Positions 1 through 8,298 of a stretch of 64,000 nucleotides of DNA are shown piece by piece. A program made the position numbers and the translations under genes. The notes beneath the pieces were generated by a model. That model made no database searches. It had not been told where the DNA came from and saw nothing but the letters and a program-made list of their open reading frames with translations. This DNA comes from CAG-411 sp963643465 (GTDB lineage: Bacteria > Bacillota > Clostridia > Lachnospirales > Lachnospiraceae). The DNA lies in the NCBI GenBank assembly GCA_963643465.1, contig CAVIJT010000012.1, positions 34,697 to 98,696 of the forward strand, written 5' to 3'. The stretch's first letter is position 1, and the number at the start of each line of letters is the position of its first letter.

Positions 1-1203
1 ACCGGAACGATTACAAAAGGGGAACCAACGGTTACCGATGTGTTTCCAATGGAAGATGTTCCAATGGAAGAGTTATTGCTATGTGCCAATGCACTGGAAC
101 AAAAAAGTGAGCATCCCCTTGCTACTGCTATTGTAAAATATGCAGGAGAGCAGCAGATTCCAGTAAGGGAAGTCACCGAATTTACCGCTTTGCCGGGAAA
201 TGGGTTGCAGGCTTTTTGGGAAGGAGAGTGGTTGTTTGGAGGCAATGAGACATTTGTAGAAAAACAGGTGAAAATTTCTTCAAATATAAAAAGAAAAGCG
301 GCAGAATTGGCGTCCCAAGGAAAGACACCACTGTTTTTTGGAAAAGGGGAAACACTTATCGGTATGATTGCTGTTTCCGATGTAATGAAAGAGGATAGCA
401 AAGAGGCGATTGCTCAGTTGCAGAATATGGGGATTTCTGTAGTTATGCTGACTGGTGATAACGAGAAAACAGCAAACGCCATTGGAGAAAAAGCCGGTGT
501 AGATGAAGTCATAGCAGGTGTGCTCCCAGATGGAAAGGAACAAGTAATCAGAAACTTGCAAAAACAGGGAAGAGTGGTAATGGTAGGAGATGGAATCAAC
601 GACGCTCCTGCACTTACGAAAGCGGATGTGGGAATTGCCATTGGTGCAGGTGCGGATGTGGCAATTGATGCAGCAGATGTAGTTCTTGTAAAGAGTCAAT
701 TGAAAGACGTGCCAGCTGCCATTCGCCTTAGTCGGGCAACACTTCGAAATATTCACCAAAATTTATTTTGGGCATTTATTTATAATGTAATTGGAATTCC
801 GTTGGCTGCTGGTATTTGGATACCAGTATTTGGCTGGAAATTAAATCCTATGTTTGGAGCAGCAGCCATGAGTTTATCAAGTTTTTGCGTCGTATCAAAC
901 GCTTTGCGGTTGAACCTTTGCAAAATTTATGATACAAAGAAAGATAGAAACAGAAAACAAAAAACAACCAACAGAAAAACGGAGGAAATCAAAATGGAAA
1001 AATTAATGAAAATTGAAGGTATGATGTGTGGACATTGTGAAGCAGCAGTGAAGAAGGAATTAGAACAGTTAGAGCAGGTAGATGAAGCAATTGTAAGCCA
1101 TGAAACGGGTACTGCAAAGGTGATTTTAAATAGTGAGCTTGCAGATGAGGTATTAAAAAAGACAGTGGAAGATAAAGATTATACAGTGACATCCATCCAG
1201 TAA
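1..1203 (+). CDS. copA: Copper-type P1B ATPase, 3' part, with C-terminal HMA (CopZ-like) domain
   Basis: The gene is cut by the window start. The first codons read TGTITKGE, which follows the DK of the phosphorylated DKTGT motif, so the N-terminal membrane part including the CPC metal site lies outside. Visible are the P1B histidine motif SEHPLA (about nt 106-123), TGDN (about 451-462), the hinge VGDGINDAP (about 583-609) and two C-terminal membrane segments (about 750-910). The family exports Cu(I) across the cytoplasmic membrane using ATP. After a basic linker the same frame continues into a heavy-metal-associated domain with GMMCGHCE (1018-1041). A C-terminal rather than N-terminal metal-binding domain is unusual for CopA, and an internal start may release it as a separate chaperone. 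Metal specificity is inferred, because the CPC motif cannot be seen. Confidence 0.9.
   Translation, partial: TGTITKGEPTVTDVFPMEDVPMEELLLCANALEQKSEHPLATAIVKYAGEQQIPVREVTEFTALPGNGLQAFWEGEWLFGGNETFVEKQVKISSNIKRKAAELASQGKTPLFFGKGETLIGMIAVSDVMKEDSKEAIAQLQNMGISVVMLTGDNEKTANAIGEKAGVDEVIAGVLPDGKEQVIRNLQKQGRVVMVGDGINDAPALTKADVGIAIGAGADVAIDAADVVLVKSQLKDVPAAIRLSRATLRNIHQNLFWAFIYNVIGIPLAAGIWIPVFGWKLNPMFGAAAMSLSSFCVVSNALRLNLCKIYDTKKDRNRKQKTTNRKTEEIKMEKLMKIEGMMCGHCEAAVKKELEQLEQVDEAIVSHETGTAKVILNSELADEVLKKTVEDKDYTVTSIQ
994..1203 (+). CDS. Possible separately translated CopZ-like copper chaperone (in-frame internal start)
   Basis: Inside the ATPase reading frame a GGAGG sequence (981-985) sits 8 nt before an in-frame ATG at 994. 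Starting there gives a 69-residue protein that is exactly one HMA domain, with MxCxHC metal ligands near residues 10-15. Its size and limits match stand-alone CopZ chaperones, which carry Cu(I) to CopA. The ribosome site is as good as those of true genes in this window, so the locus may make both the fusion and free CopZ. It could also be a relic of two genes that fused by losing a stop codon. That both products exist is inference. Confidence 0.5.
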   Translation: MEKLMKIEGMMCGHCEAAVKKELEQLEQVDEAIVSHETGTAKVILNSELADEVLKKTVEDKDYTVTSIQ

Positions 1204-1217
1204 AAGGGAAGTGTTAA

Positions 1218-1296
1218 GTAGTTGCGAACTTAGATTTATACAATGATTTTTGTGCTATTGCATAAAAATATTGTATATGGAAAGGTTCGCAATTGC
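1218..1296. repeat. Long imperfect palindrome between copA and pncB
   Basis: The arms TTGCGAAC (1222-1229) and GTTCGCAA (1285-1292), plus TATACAAT (1237-1244) and ATTGTATA (1270-1277), share one symmetry centre. They are separated by symmetric 7-nt internal loops, and an AT-rich inner part also partly pairs. No T-run follows the 3' arm, so it is not a classical terminator. It may be an RNA structure, a mobile miniature repeat or an operator; function unknown. Confidence 0.45.
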
Positions 1297-1338
1297 TTCA
1301 TCTGGAAAAGCATATGAGAGGCAAATGGAGGGAAAGAA

Positions 1339-2787
1339 ATGAGAAATCTTAGCATGATGATGGACTTATATGAGCTTACTATGAGCAATGGGTATTTTTT
1401 AGAAGAACATAGAGATGTGCGTGTATCCTTTGACGTGTTTTATCGGAAAAATCCAGATGGGGGAGGATTTGCAATTTTTGCTGGGTTACAGCAGATTTTA
1501 GAGTATATCAAAAACTTGCATTTCAGTAAAGAAGATGTGTCATATTTTCGAAAACTTGGCATATTTGCAGAAGAATTTTTGCAGTATTTAGAGAATTTTA
1601 AATTCAAAGGGGATATCTATGCTTTTCCAGAGGGAACGGTTATGTATCCCAATGAGCCAATTTTAACAGTAGTAGCACCACTAATTGATGCGCAGCTTAT
1701 TGAGACAGCCATTCTTGCCCAAGTAAATCATCAGTCCCTAATTGCTACAAAAGCAAGACGAATTGTGAAAGCAGCAGATGGAAGAGCGGTCAGTGATTTT
1801 GGAGCAAGACGAGCACATAATATGGATTCTGCTATTTATGGAGCAAGAGCCTGCTATATTGGAGGCGTGAATTCTACTGCTACAGTCCTTGCAGGGCAGA
1901 TGTTTGATATTCCAGTAAGCGGAACGATGGCACATAGCTTTGTCATGTATTATAAAGATGAATATACTGCATTCCAAAAGTATGCAAAAACGTATCCAGA
2001 TGCTACAGTGCTTTTAGTAGATACTTATGATGTACTAAAAAGTGGTGTGCCAAATGCCATTCGGGTGGCAAAAGAAGTATTAGAGCCAATGGGCAAACGA
2101 TTAAAAGGAATTCGTTTGGACAGTGGAGATTTGGCATATTTATCGAAAAAGGCAAGAAAAATGTTAGATGAGGCAGGGTTAGAGGACTGCATGATTGTGG
2201 CATCCAACAGTTTAGATGAATTTACCATTACCTCACTGATTCGACAGGGAGCCTGTATTGATAGCTTTGGTGTGGGAGAACGTATGATTACTGCAAAATC
2301 AGAACCGGTATTTGGTGCAGTATACAAAATTTCCGGTGTGGAAACAGATGGGAAGTTTGAGCCTCGAATCAAAGTGTCAGAGAACATAGAAAAAATCACA
2401 AATCCCGGTCTTAAAAAAGTTTACCGTATTTATAATGAGGACGGAAAAGCAGTGGCAGATTTAATTGCAAAAGCAGACCAGAATATAGAAATAAGCAAGG
2501 CATTTCGTTATGTAGACCCGGAGGAACCTTGGAGAGTGCGATATTTTAAAAATTGTACTGCAAGACCTTTGTTACAGCAGGTGGTAAAAGAGGGAAACAT
2601 CATATATAAAGAAAAGACTTTGCAGGAAATTGCAGATTTTGTGAGAATGCAATTGTCAGAGGAAATCTGGGAAGAGGAACAGCGTTTTGAAAATCCCCAT
2701 AAACACTACTTAGACATGACACCGGAATATTACGAGATGAAAATGACACTTTTACAGGAGATTACCAACAAAGTAGAAGAACCATAA
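1339..2787 (+). CDS. pncB: Nicotinate phosphoribosyltransferase
   Basis: The 482-residue protein matches the nicotinate phosphoribosyltransferase family in length and sequence, including the N-terminal DLYELTMSNGYF and the central SDFGARRAHN, GTMAHSFVM and RLDSGDLAYLS stretches around the phosphoribosyl-binding site. It makes nicotinate mononucleotide from nicotinate and PRPP in the cytoplasm, the entry step of NAD salvage. The ATG at 1339 has GGAGGGAAAG just upstream. It stands alone: a palindrome-containing gap precedes it and 400 bases without a gene follow. No regulator site was recognised. Confidence 0.93.
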   Translation: MRNLSMMMDLYELTMSNGYFLEEHRDVRVSFDVFYRKNPDGGGFAIFAGLQQILEYIKNLHFSKEDVSYFRKLGIFAEEFLQYLENFKFKGDIYAFPEGTVMYPNEPILTVVAPLIDAQLIETAILAQVNHQSLIATKARRIVKAADGRAVSDFGARRAHNMDSAIYGARACYIGGVNSTATVLAGQMFDIPVSGTMAHSFVMYYKDEYTAFQKYAKTYPDATVLLVDTYDVLKSGVPNAIRVAKEVLEPMGKRLKGIRLDSGDLAYLSKKARKMLDEAGLEDCMIVASNSLDEFTITSLIRQGACIDSFGVGERMITAKSEPVFGAVYKISGVETDGKFEPRIKVSENIEKITNPGLKKVYRIYNEDGKAVADLIAKADQNIEISKAFRYVDPEEPWRVRYFKNCTARPLLQQVVKEGNIIYKEKTLQEIADFVRMQLSEEIWEEEQRFENPHKHYLDMTPEYYEMKMTLLQEITNKVEEP

Positions 2788-2974
2788 TGTTTCTAAAACA
2801 ATGTGTGACATGGTACATTGGGGTTAAAATGAGTATAAAGTTTTTGGCGTAGCCTCCACTGCGCCTTATTTTATCATTGGGAAATTGTATGTTTATGCAA
2901 TTTTTTTGTAGCAACAGCCCAGCAAGTAGGAGTCAGCCTACTGGATTAAAACCTTTTCTGTTTGTTTGGTATGA

Positions 2975-3041
2975 TTTACGCGATTTTTACTAAGAATATA
3001 CATGTAGAGGATAGATCATTTTACATAAAAAGGAATAGGAT
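2975..3041 (+). promoter_or_regulatory. Pho-box-like repeats and -10 upstream of ppk
   Basis: This lies in a gene-free stretch (2788-3190). TTTACG (2975), TTTACT (2986), TATACA (2997) and TTTACA (3020) follow an 11-bp rhythm with one unit missing. TAGGAT at 3036-3041 is in the -10 place. The 0/11/34 spacing equals that of the sites before pstS, the Na/phosphate cotransporter and the 94-aa gene, so PhoB control is inferred. A 6-bp hairpin at 2925-2942 lacks a T-run. Nothing else was recognised in the gap. Confidence 0.55.
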
Positions 3042-3190
3042 GAAAGATAATTCGGGGCTGTGGCAAAAGAGAAAACAGATACGGGATATGTATGAAAAAG
3101 GAAACTGTAAGGCACACTATAAGTAGTGGGAAAAGGAACCGAGGTTAAACGGTAATACAAAAGCCGAAACAGTAGAAGTGGAGGAAAGTG

Positions 3191-5254
3191 ATGAAGAAAA
3201 AGAAATGTTATACAAACAGAGAATTATCTTGGTTGCAATTTAATGAGAGAGTTCTGGAAGAGGCTGGGAATCCAAGAGTCCCATTGGCAGAACGATTGAC
3301 ATTTGCATCTATTTTTCAAAGTAATCTGGATGAATTTTTTATGGTGCGAGTGGGAACATTGATGGTGCAAATGCACGCAAAAGAAAAAATTTGCGAAAAC
3401 AAAACGGGGTTAAGCAGCAAGGAACAGGTAGCGAAAATTTTAGAACAGACGGAAACGCTTGAGAAAAAGAAGGCGAAAATTTATGAACAGATTATGGGGG
3501 AATTGGAGCCACATGGCATTCGTATTATTAATTTTAACAAACTTTCGAACGAAGAGGGAAAGCTGTTAGAAACATATTTTGATCATCAGATTATGCCATT
3601 TTTGTCTCCTATGCTGATTGATAAGCAACAACCTTTCCCATTTTTAAATAATAAAGAGTTGTATGCAGTAGTCACATTAAAGAGTAAGGGCGGAAGAAAG
3701 AAAATTGGGATTGTACCTTGTACAAACAGTGTATTTAAACGTTTGATTGAAATACCCACCAGACCGGGAACTTTTATGATTTCCGAGGAGTTGATTTTGC
3801 ATTTTGTGGCAAAACTATATCCCAAATATCATGTGGTAGAAAAGTCTGTTATGCGTCTTACAAGAAATGCAGATATCGATGAAGTGGATGTGTATGACGA
3901 AGATTTGGATTATCGTGGTATTATGGAACAGTTGATTCAAAAGCGAAAGCGGTTGAGTCCTGTTCGTTTGGAACTTTCCAGAGAAATCAGCAAAGAGGCA
4001 AAAACGGAACTTTGCAAATATCTGGATTTGAAAAAAGAGTATGTGATACAGGTGAAAACACCCTTAGAGTTATCTTATGTATTCCAGATTCAAACTTATT
4101 TAAAGAGCAAAGAGGGAAACAGCAAACTGTTTTACGAAAAACGAACACCACGTATGACTCCTGCCATATCAAAAAAAGAAAGCATTATGGATCAGATCGG
4201 GAAAAAAGATTTGCTTCTTTCTTTTCCTTATGAGAGTATGACTCCTTTTTTGGATATGCTTCATGAGGCAGCAGAGGACGAGAACGTAGTTTCTATTAAG
4301 ATGACCTTGTACCGTGTGGCGGCAAGAAGTAAGATTATTGATTCGCTTATTCTTGCAGCGGAGAATGGAAAAGAAGTAGTAGTTTTGGTGGAACTTCGCG
4401 CTCGTTTTGATGAAGAACATAATATTGAGACTTCCAGAAAGTTAGAAGAAGCAGGTTGTCGGATTCTTTATGGACTAGGAAATTATAAAGTACATTCGAA
4501 ATTATGTCAGATTACAAGAAAACACAAAGATGGGATTCAGTATATTACTCAGATTGGAACGGGAAATTATAATGAAAAGACTTCAGAGTTATATACGGAC
4601 TTGTCTCTTATTACGGCAAATCAGGAATTGGGGCGTGAAGCAGCTGAGATTTTCCAAAGTCTTCTTTTAGGAGAAACTATGGAGTCTACCAGACATTTTC
4701 TTGTGGCACCTCACTGCCTGCAAAATAAGGTGCTTGATAAGATGGATGAGGAAATTGAAAAAGCACAGGCAGGACAACCTGCCTACATTGGAGCAAAAAT
4801 CAATTCCCTTACAGATAAGACTATTATTAAAAAATTAATTCAGGCATCTCAGGCTGGTGTAAAGATTGAGCTTATTGTGCGGGGAATTTGTTGTTTAGTT
4901 CCTAAAGTGAAAGATTATACAGAAAATATAACCATTATTAGTATTGTGGGACGTTTTTTGGAGCATTCCCGCATTTACCGATTTGGAGTGGGTGAAGAGG
5001 AAGAAATATATATATCCTCAGCCGATTTCATGACAAGAAATACTCTTCGCCGTGTGGAAGTTGCTGCACCTATTTATGATAAAGACTTGAAAAAGCGCAT
5101 TGGTGATATGTTTGATTTGATGATGCGTGATGATGAAAAAGGAAAGGAGCAGGACAACAAGCGAAACTATAACCAAAGAGAAATAAACGAAGAAAAATTA
5201 AATTCTCAAGAGTGGTTTTATCAGCAGGCTTACGATGCAATAGAGGATATATAG
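3191..5254 (+). CDS. ppk: Polyphosphate kinase 1
   Basis: This 687-residue PPK1 begins CYTNRELSWLQFNERVLEEA, the family's N-terminal signature. It carries the autophosphorylated histidine in YKVHSKL near residue 434, close to its place in the E. coli enzyme, and a second PLD-like half containing RGICCLVP. PPK1 reversibly polymerises the gamma phosphate of ATP into polyphosphate. The ATG at 3191 was preferred to a GTG just before it because GAGG at 3181-3184 is better spaced. pfkA follows after 10 bases, so the two are probably one operon. Pho-box-like repeats upstream suggest induction by phosphate limitation. The last 35 or so residues are charged and not conserved. Confidence 0.95.
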   Translation: MKKKKCYTNRELSWLQFNERVLEEAGNPRVPLAERLTFASIFQSNLDEFFMVRVGTLMVQMHAKEKICENKTGLSSKEQVAKILEQTETLEKKKAKIYEQIMGELEPHGIRIINFNKLSNEEGKLLETYFDHQIMPFLSPMLIDKQQPFPFLNNKELYAVVTLKSKGGRKKIGIVPCTNSVFKRLIEIPTRPGTFMISEELILHFVAKLYPKYHVVEKSVMRLTRNADIDEVDVYDEDLDYRGIMEQLIQKRKRLSPVRLELSREISKEAKTELCKYLDLKKEYVIQVKTPLELSYVFQIQTYLKSKEGNSKLFYEKRTPRMTPAISKKESIMDQIGKKDLLLSFPYESMTPFLDMLHEAAEDENVVSIKMTLYRVAARSKIIDSLILAAENGKEVVVLVELRARFDEEHNIETSRKLEEAGCRILYGLGNYKVHSKLCQITRKHKDGIQYITQIGTGNYNEKTSELYTDLSLITANQELGREAAEIFQSLLLGETMESTRHFLVAPHCLQNKVLDKMDEEIEKAQAGQPAYIGAKINSLTDKTIIKKLIQASQAGVKIELIVRGICCLVPKVKDYTENITIISIVGRFLEHSRIYRFGVGEEEEIYISSADFMTRNTLRRVEVAAPIYDKDLKKRIGDMFDLMMRDDEKGKEQDNKRNYNQREINEEKLNSQEWFYQQAYDAIEDI

Positions 5255-5264
5255 GAGGAGAATC

Positions 5265-6341
5265 ATGTTAAGAATTGGAATGCTAACTAGCGGAGGAGAT
5301 TGCCAGGCGTTAAATGCAGCCATGCGTGGCGTGGTAAAAACGTTATATGAGAATCAGAAAGAAGTAAAAATTATCGGCTTCGAAGATGGATACAAAGGCT
5401 TAGTTTATGGAAAATATAGAGAATTAAGTGATAAAGATTTTTCTGGTATATTAACCCTTGGAGGAACTATTTTGGGTTCTTCTCGTATGCCATTTAAAAA
5501 AATGGATCAGCCAGACGAAAATGGGCTTGATAAAGTGCAGGCAATGGTGGATAATTATAAGAAATTAGAGTTAGATTGTTTGGTGATTTTAGGAGGAAAT
5601 GGAACGCACAAGACAGCAAATTTACTCCGCACCAAAGGATTACATGTAGTAACACTTCCTAAGACCATTGATAACGATATTTGGGGAACGGATATGACAT
5701 TTGGCTTTCAAAGTGCAGTAGATATAGCTACCAATGCCATTGATTGTATTCACACAACAGCAGCATCCCATGGACGTATCTTTATTGTGGAAGTGATGGG
5801 GCATAAAGTTGGATGGATGACCTTGCATGCAGGAATTGCAGGTGGGGCGGATATTATTTTGATACCGGAAATTCCATATGACATTGACCGGATCGTAGAG
5901 GCAATTAAACGAAGAAACGCAAAAGGGAAGCATTTTACCATTCTTGCAGTGGCAGAAGGTGCTATTTCAAAAGAGGATTCGATGCTTTCTAAAAAAGAGC
6001 GAAAGGAACGAAGAAAAAGTAAAAAATATCCTTCCATTTCTTATGAGATTGCAGATCAGATTTTTGAGCGAACAGGTATGGAAATTCGAATTACAGTGCC
6101 GGGACACACACAAAGAGGTGGTTCTCCTTGTCCATATGATAGAGTATTGGCTACTAGATTTGGAGCGGCAGCAGCCAGACTTATTTTAGATGAAAATTAT
6201 GGAAATATGGTCGGAATTGTAGACAATCAGATTGTGCCTGTCCCACTAGAAGAAGTAGCTGGAAAACTAAAGGAAATTGATCCCAATATGGATATTATTA
6301 CGGAAACTAGGGATTTGGGTATTTCCTTTGGAGATAAGTAA
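5265..6341 (+). CDS. pfkA: 6-phosphofructokinase, group III type
   Basis: This 358-residue phosphofructokinase phosphorylates fructose 6-phosphate in glycolysis. Visible motifs are TSGGDCQALNA at the N-terminus, LGGNGTHKTA near residue 110, the catalytic PKTIDND near 131 and MGHKVGWMTLHAGIAGGAD. The phosphoryl-donor loop has glycine, not aspartate, after the metal-binding residue, which in this family favours ATP over pyrophosphate. The usual metal-binding aspartate is asparagine (GGNGT), and the lysine of PKTIDND is typical of group III enzymes. The gene follows ppk by 10 bases with its own GGAGGAG site. Donor specificity is inferred from these few residues. Confidence 0.9.
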   Translation: MLRIGMLTSGGDCQALNAAMRGVVKTLYENQKEVKIIGFEDGYKGLVYGKYRELSDKDFSGILTLGGTILGSSRMPFKKMDQPDENGLDKVQAMVDNYKKLELDCLVILGGNGTHKTANLLRTKGLHVVTLPKTIDNDIWGTDMTFGFQSAVDIATNAIDCIHTTAASHGRIFIVEVMGHKVGWMTLHAGIAGGADIILIPEIPYDIDRIVEAIKRRNAKGKHFTILAVAEGAISKEDSMLSKKERKERRKSKKYPSISYEIADQIFERTGMEIRITVPGHTQRGGSPCPYDRVLATRFGAAAARLILDENYGNMVGIVDNQIVPVPLEEVAGKLKEIDPNMDIITETRDLGISFGDK

Positions 6342-6452
6342 AGAATTAAAATCTGCTTTGTGAGGCTGCACAAAACATTCATCTAAAAATAGAATTCACA
6401 CGCTCATAGATGCAAAGTAAAACAATTATAGTCTGCTTACTGAAAAAAAGGC

Positions 6453-6523
6453 TTGGAATTTTGCGGATTTTCGGTATAATGGAAGTTGGAATTTTTTTTA
6501 CTCTATAGGTTTATCTTATAGAG
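6453..6523 (+). promoter_or_regulatory. Probable glgA promoter and leader dyad
   Basis: TTGGAA (6453-6458) and TATAAT (6475-6480) are separated by 16 bases. The transcript would then carry a short dyad, CTCTATA (6501-6507) and TATAGAG (6517-6523), before glgA. No known riboswitch was recognised. Confidence 0.6.
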
Positions 6524-6587
6524 CAAAGAATGTGTTCTACTGGGTGGTTATTTTGCGCCCAAATGATTGATATGAAGGGTGATGAAT

Positions 6588-8042
6588 ATGGGAAAAAAGA
6601 AGATTTTATTTGTAGCTTCCGAGGCAGTACCTTTTGTAAAAACAGGAGGTTTGGCTGACGTAGCGGGAACTTTACCAAAGTATTTTGACAAGGAACGTTT
6701 TGATGTGCGTGTAATTATTCCGAAATACTCTTGTATTAAATGGGAGTATGTGCAGAAGTTCCAGTACAAGTTTAATATACGAATGTCTTATTGCGGAGAG
6801 AATAAATACATTGGAATTTTTGAGCTGGTGCAGGATGGTGTTACTTTTTATTTCTTAGATAATGAGTATTATTTTTCCGGATGGGGTCCATATACGGATG
6901 ATGTAAAATGGGATATTGAGAAGTTTATTTTCTTTTCAAAGGCAGCACTTAGTTGCTTGACGGATATTGGATTTAGACCAGATGTTATTCACTGTCACGA
7001 CTGGCAGACTGGTTTAGTTCCTGTATACTTAAAGGGCGTATTTCAGGACAATCCATTTTACCGCGGAATACGTTCGGTAATGACCATTCACAATTTGAAA
7101 TTCCAAGGTATTTATGATAAAAAACATATTCAAGGAGTTAGTGGTTTATCCGATTATTTCTTTGGACCAGACAAATTAGGGCTTTATGGAGATGCCAATA
7201 TGTTAAAAGGTGGAATTACATATGCGGATAAAATTACTACCGTTAGTAATTCTTATGCACAGGAGATAAAGACTGGATTTTATGGTGAGAAGTTAGAGGG
7301 TCTGTTGCAAGCAAGAGAACATGATTTGTGGGGAATTGTAAATGGAATTGACTATGAGCAGTTTAATCCTGAGACGGATCCACATTTAGAGAAAAATTAT
7401 ACATTAAAGAATTTTAGACGAGAAAAGAAGAGAAACAAACTGGCATTGCAGAAACAGTTGGGACTTACACAGGATCCAAGTATTATGATGATTGGTATTG
7501 TGTCTCGTTTGACTGATCAGAAAGGTTTGGATTTGGTTGCCTATGTATTGGACGAGTTGTGTCAGGATGCCATTCAGTTGGTAGTGCTTGGTACAGGTAC
7601 CCATCAATATGAGGCAATGTTCCGTCATTTTGCGTGGAAATATCCGGACAAGGTATCTGCAAATATTTATTATTCCGATGAATTGTCCCATAAGATTTAT
7701 GGTGGATGTGATGCGTTCTTAATGCCATCTCTATTTGAACCATGTGGCTTGAGTCAGCTTATGAGTCTTCGTTATGGAACACTGCCAATCGTTCGTGAGA
7801 CTGGAGGTTTAAGAGACACCGTTCAGCCATTTAATGAGTATGAGGAAACAGGAACCGGATTTAGTTTTAGAAACTATAATGCACATGAGATGATGGCTAC
7901 TGTTCGATATGCAGAACGTATTTATTATGATAAGAAGATTTTGTGGAATCGAATTGTAGACCGTGCTATGCAGCAGGATTTTTCATGGAATAATTCAGCA
8001 AAACAATATGAATTATTATATGATCAGCTTCTTGGTTGGTAA
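6588..8042 (+). CDS. glgA: Glycogen synthase (ADP-glucose type)
   Basis: The 484-residue GT5 glycosyltransferase transfers glucose from ADP-glucose to growing glycogen. The nucleotide-sugar motif KTGGLADV is near residues 17-24, HDWQTGLVPVYLK marks the N-terminal domain, and EPCGLSQLMSLRYG near residue 383 is the conserved C-terminal acceptor and nucleotide site. The ATG at 6588 was chosen because the AAGGG upstream is too close to the earlier in-frame starts. It stands alone with its own promoter and terminator; no other glycogen gene is in the window. Confidence 0.94.
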   Translation: MGKKKILFVASEAVPFVKTGGLADVAGTLPKYFDKERFDVRVIIPKYSCIKWEYVQKFQYKFNIRMSYCGENKYIGIFELVQDGVTFYFLDNEYYFSGWGPYTDDVKWDIEKFIFFSKAALSCLTDIGFRPDVIHCHDWQTGLVPVYLKGVFQDNPFYRGIRSVMTIHNLKFQGIYDKKHIQGVSGLSDYFFGPDKLGLYGDANMLKGGITYADKITTVSNSYAQEIKTGFYGEKLEGLLQAREHDLWGIVNGIDYEQFNPETDPHLEKNYTLKNFRREKKRNKLALQKQLGLTQDPSIMMIGIVSRLTDQKGLDLVAYVLDELCQDAIQLVVLGTGTHQYEAMFRHFAWKYPDKVSANIYYSDELSHKIYGGCDAFLMPSLFEPCGLSQLMSLRYGTLPIVRETGGLRDTVQPFNEYEETGTGFSFRNYNAHEMMATVRYAERIYYDKKILWNRIVDRAMQQDFSWNNSAKQYELLYDQLLGW

Positions 8043-8057
8043 TATAAATATATGAGT

Positions 8058-8100
8058 AAAAAGAGGTATGTTCGCTTTTGGGTGGAATGCCTCTTTTTAT
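8058..8100 (+). terminator. Terminator after glgA
   Basis: A 12-bp stem with one wobble (8058-8069 with 8087-8098) has AAAAAGAGG on the left and CCTCTTTTT on the right, and ends in a T-run. The A/T flanks could let it work in both directions. Confidence 0.8.
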
Positions 8101-8208
8101 TTGCGCCAGTAGGGAGGAAAATGGAGTGCCTGCATGAAGATTTGACGAACACCGTGAGAAATTGGCAAGGGGGTCTTATGATTTCCAGAAATAGAGAAAG
8201 TACATTGA

Positions 8209-8236
8209 TTGACAAAGATATAAAGTGTGATATAAT
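8209..8236 (+). promoter_or_regulatory. Consensus sigma-A promoter of lon
   Basis: TTGACA (8209-8214) and TATAAT (8231-8236) match the vegetative consensus perfectly and are 16 bases apart. The start point would be near 8243, just before the CIRCE operator. Confidence 0.88.
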
Positions 8237-8250
8237 ACAAGAAAAAGGAA

Positions 8251-8277
8251 TTAGCACTCTGGTGAGTTGAGTGCTAA
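8251..8277 (+). promoter_or_regulatory. CIRCE operator (HrcA site) upstream of lon
   Basis: TTAGCACTC, nine bases, then GAGTGCTAA: a perfect CIRCE inverted repeat. It lies a few bases after the predicted transcription start of lon, the usual place for HrcA repression. HrcA itself is not in this window. Confidence 0.95.
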
Positions 8278-8298
8278 TTGAGGTGAGGAGATGTGCGT

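Noticed and set aside
2925..2942. Terminator after pncB
   Set aside because: The 6-bp AGTAGG/CCTACT hairpin has no T-run after it.
5597..5611. Pyrophosphate-dependent phosphofructokinase
   Set aside because: The donor loop reads GGNGT, not the GGDD type. The glycine points to ATP even though the asparagine is odd.
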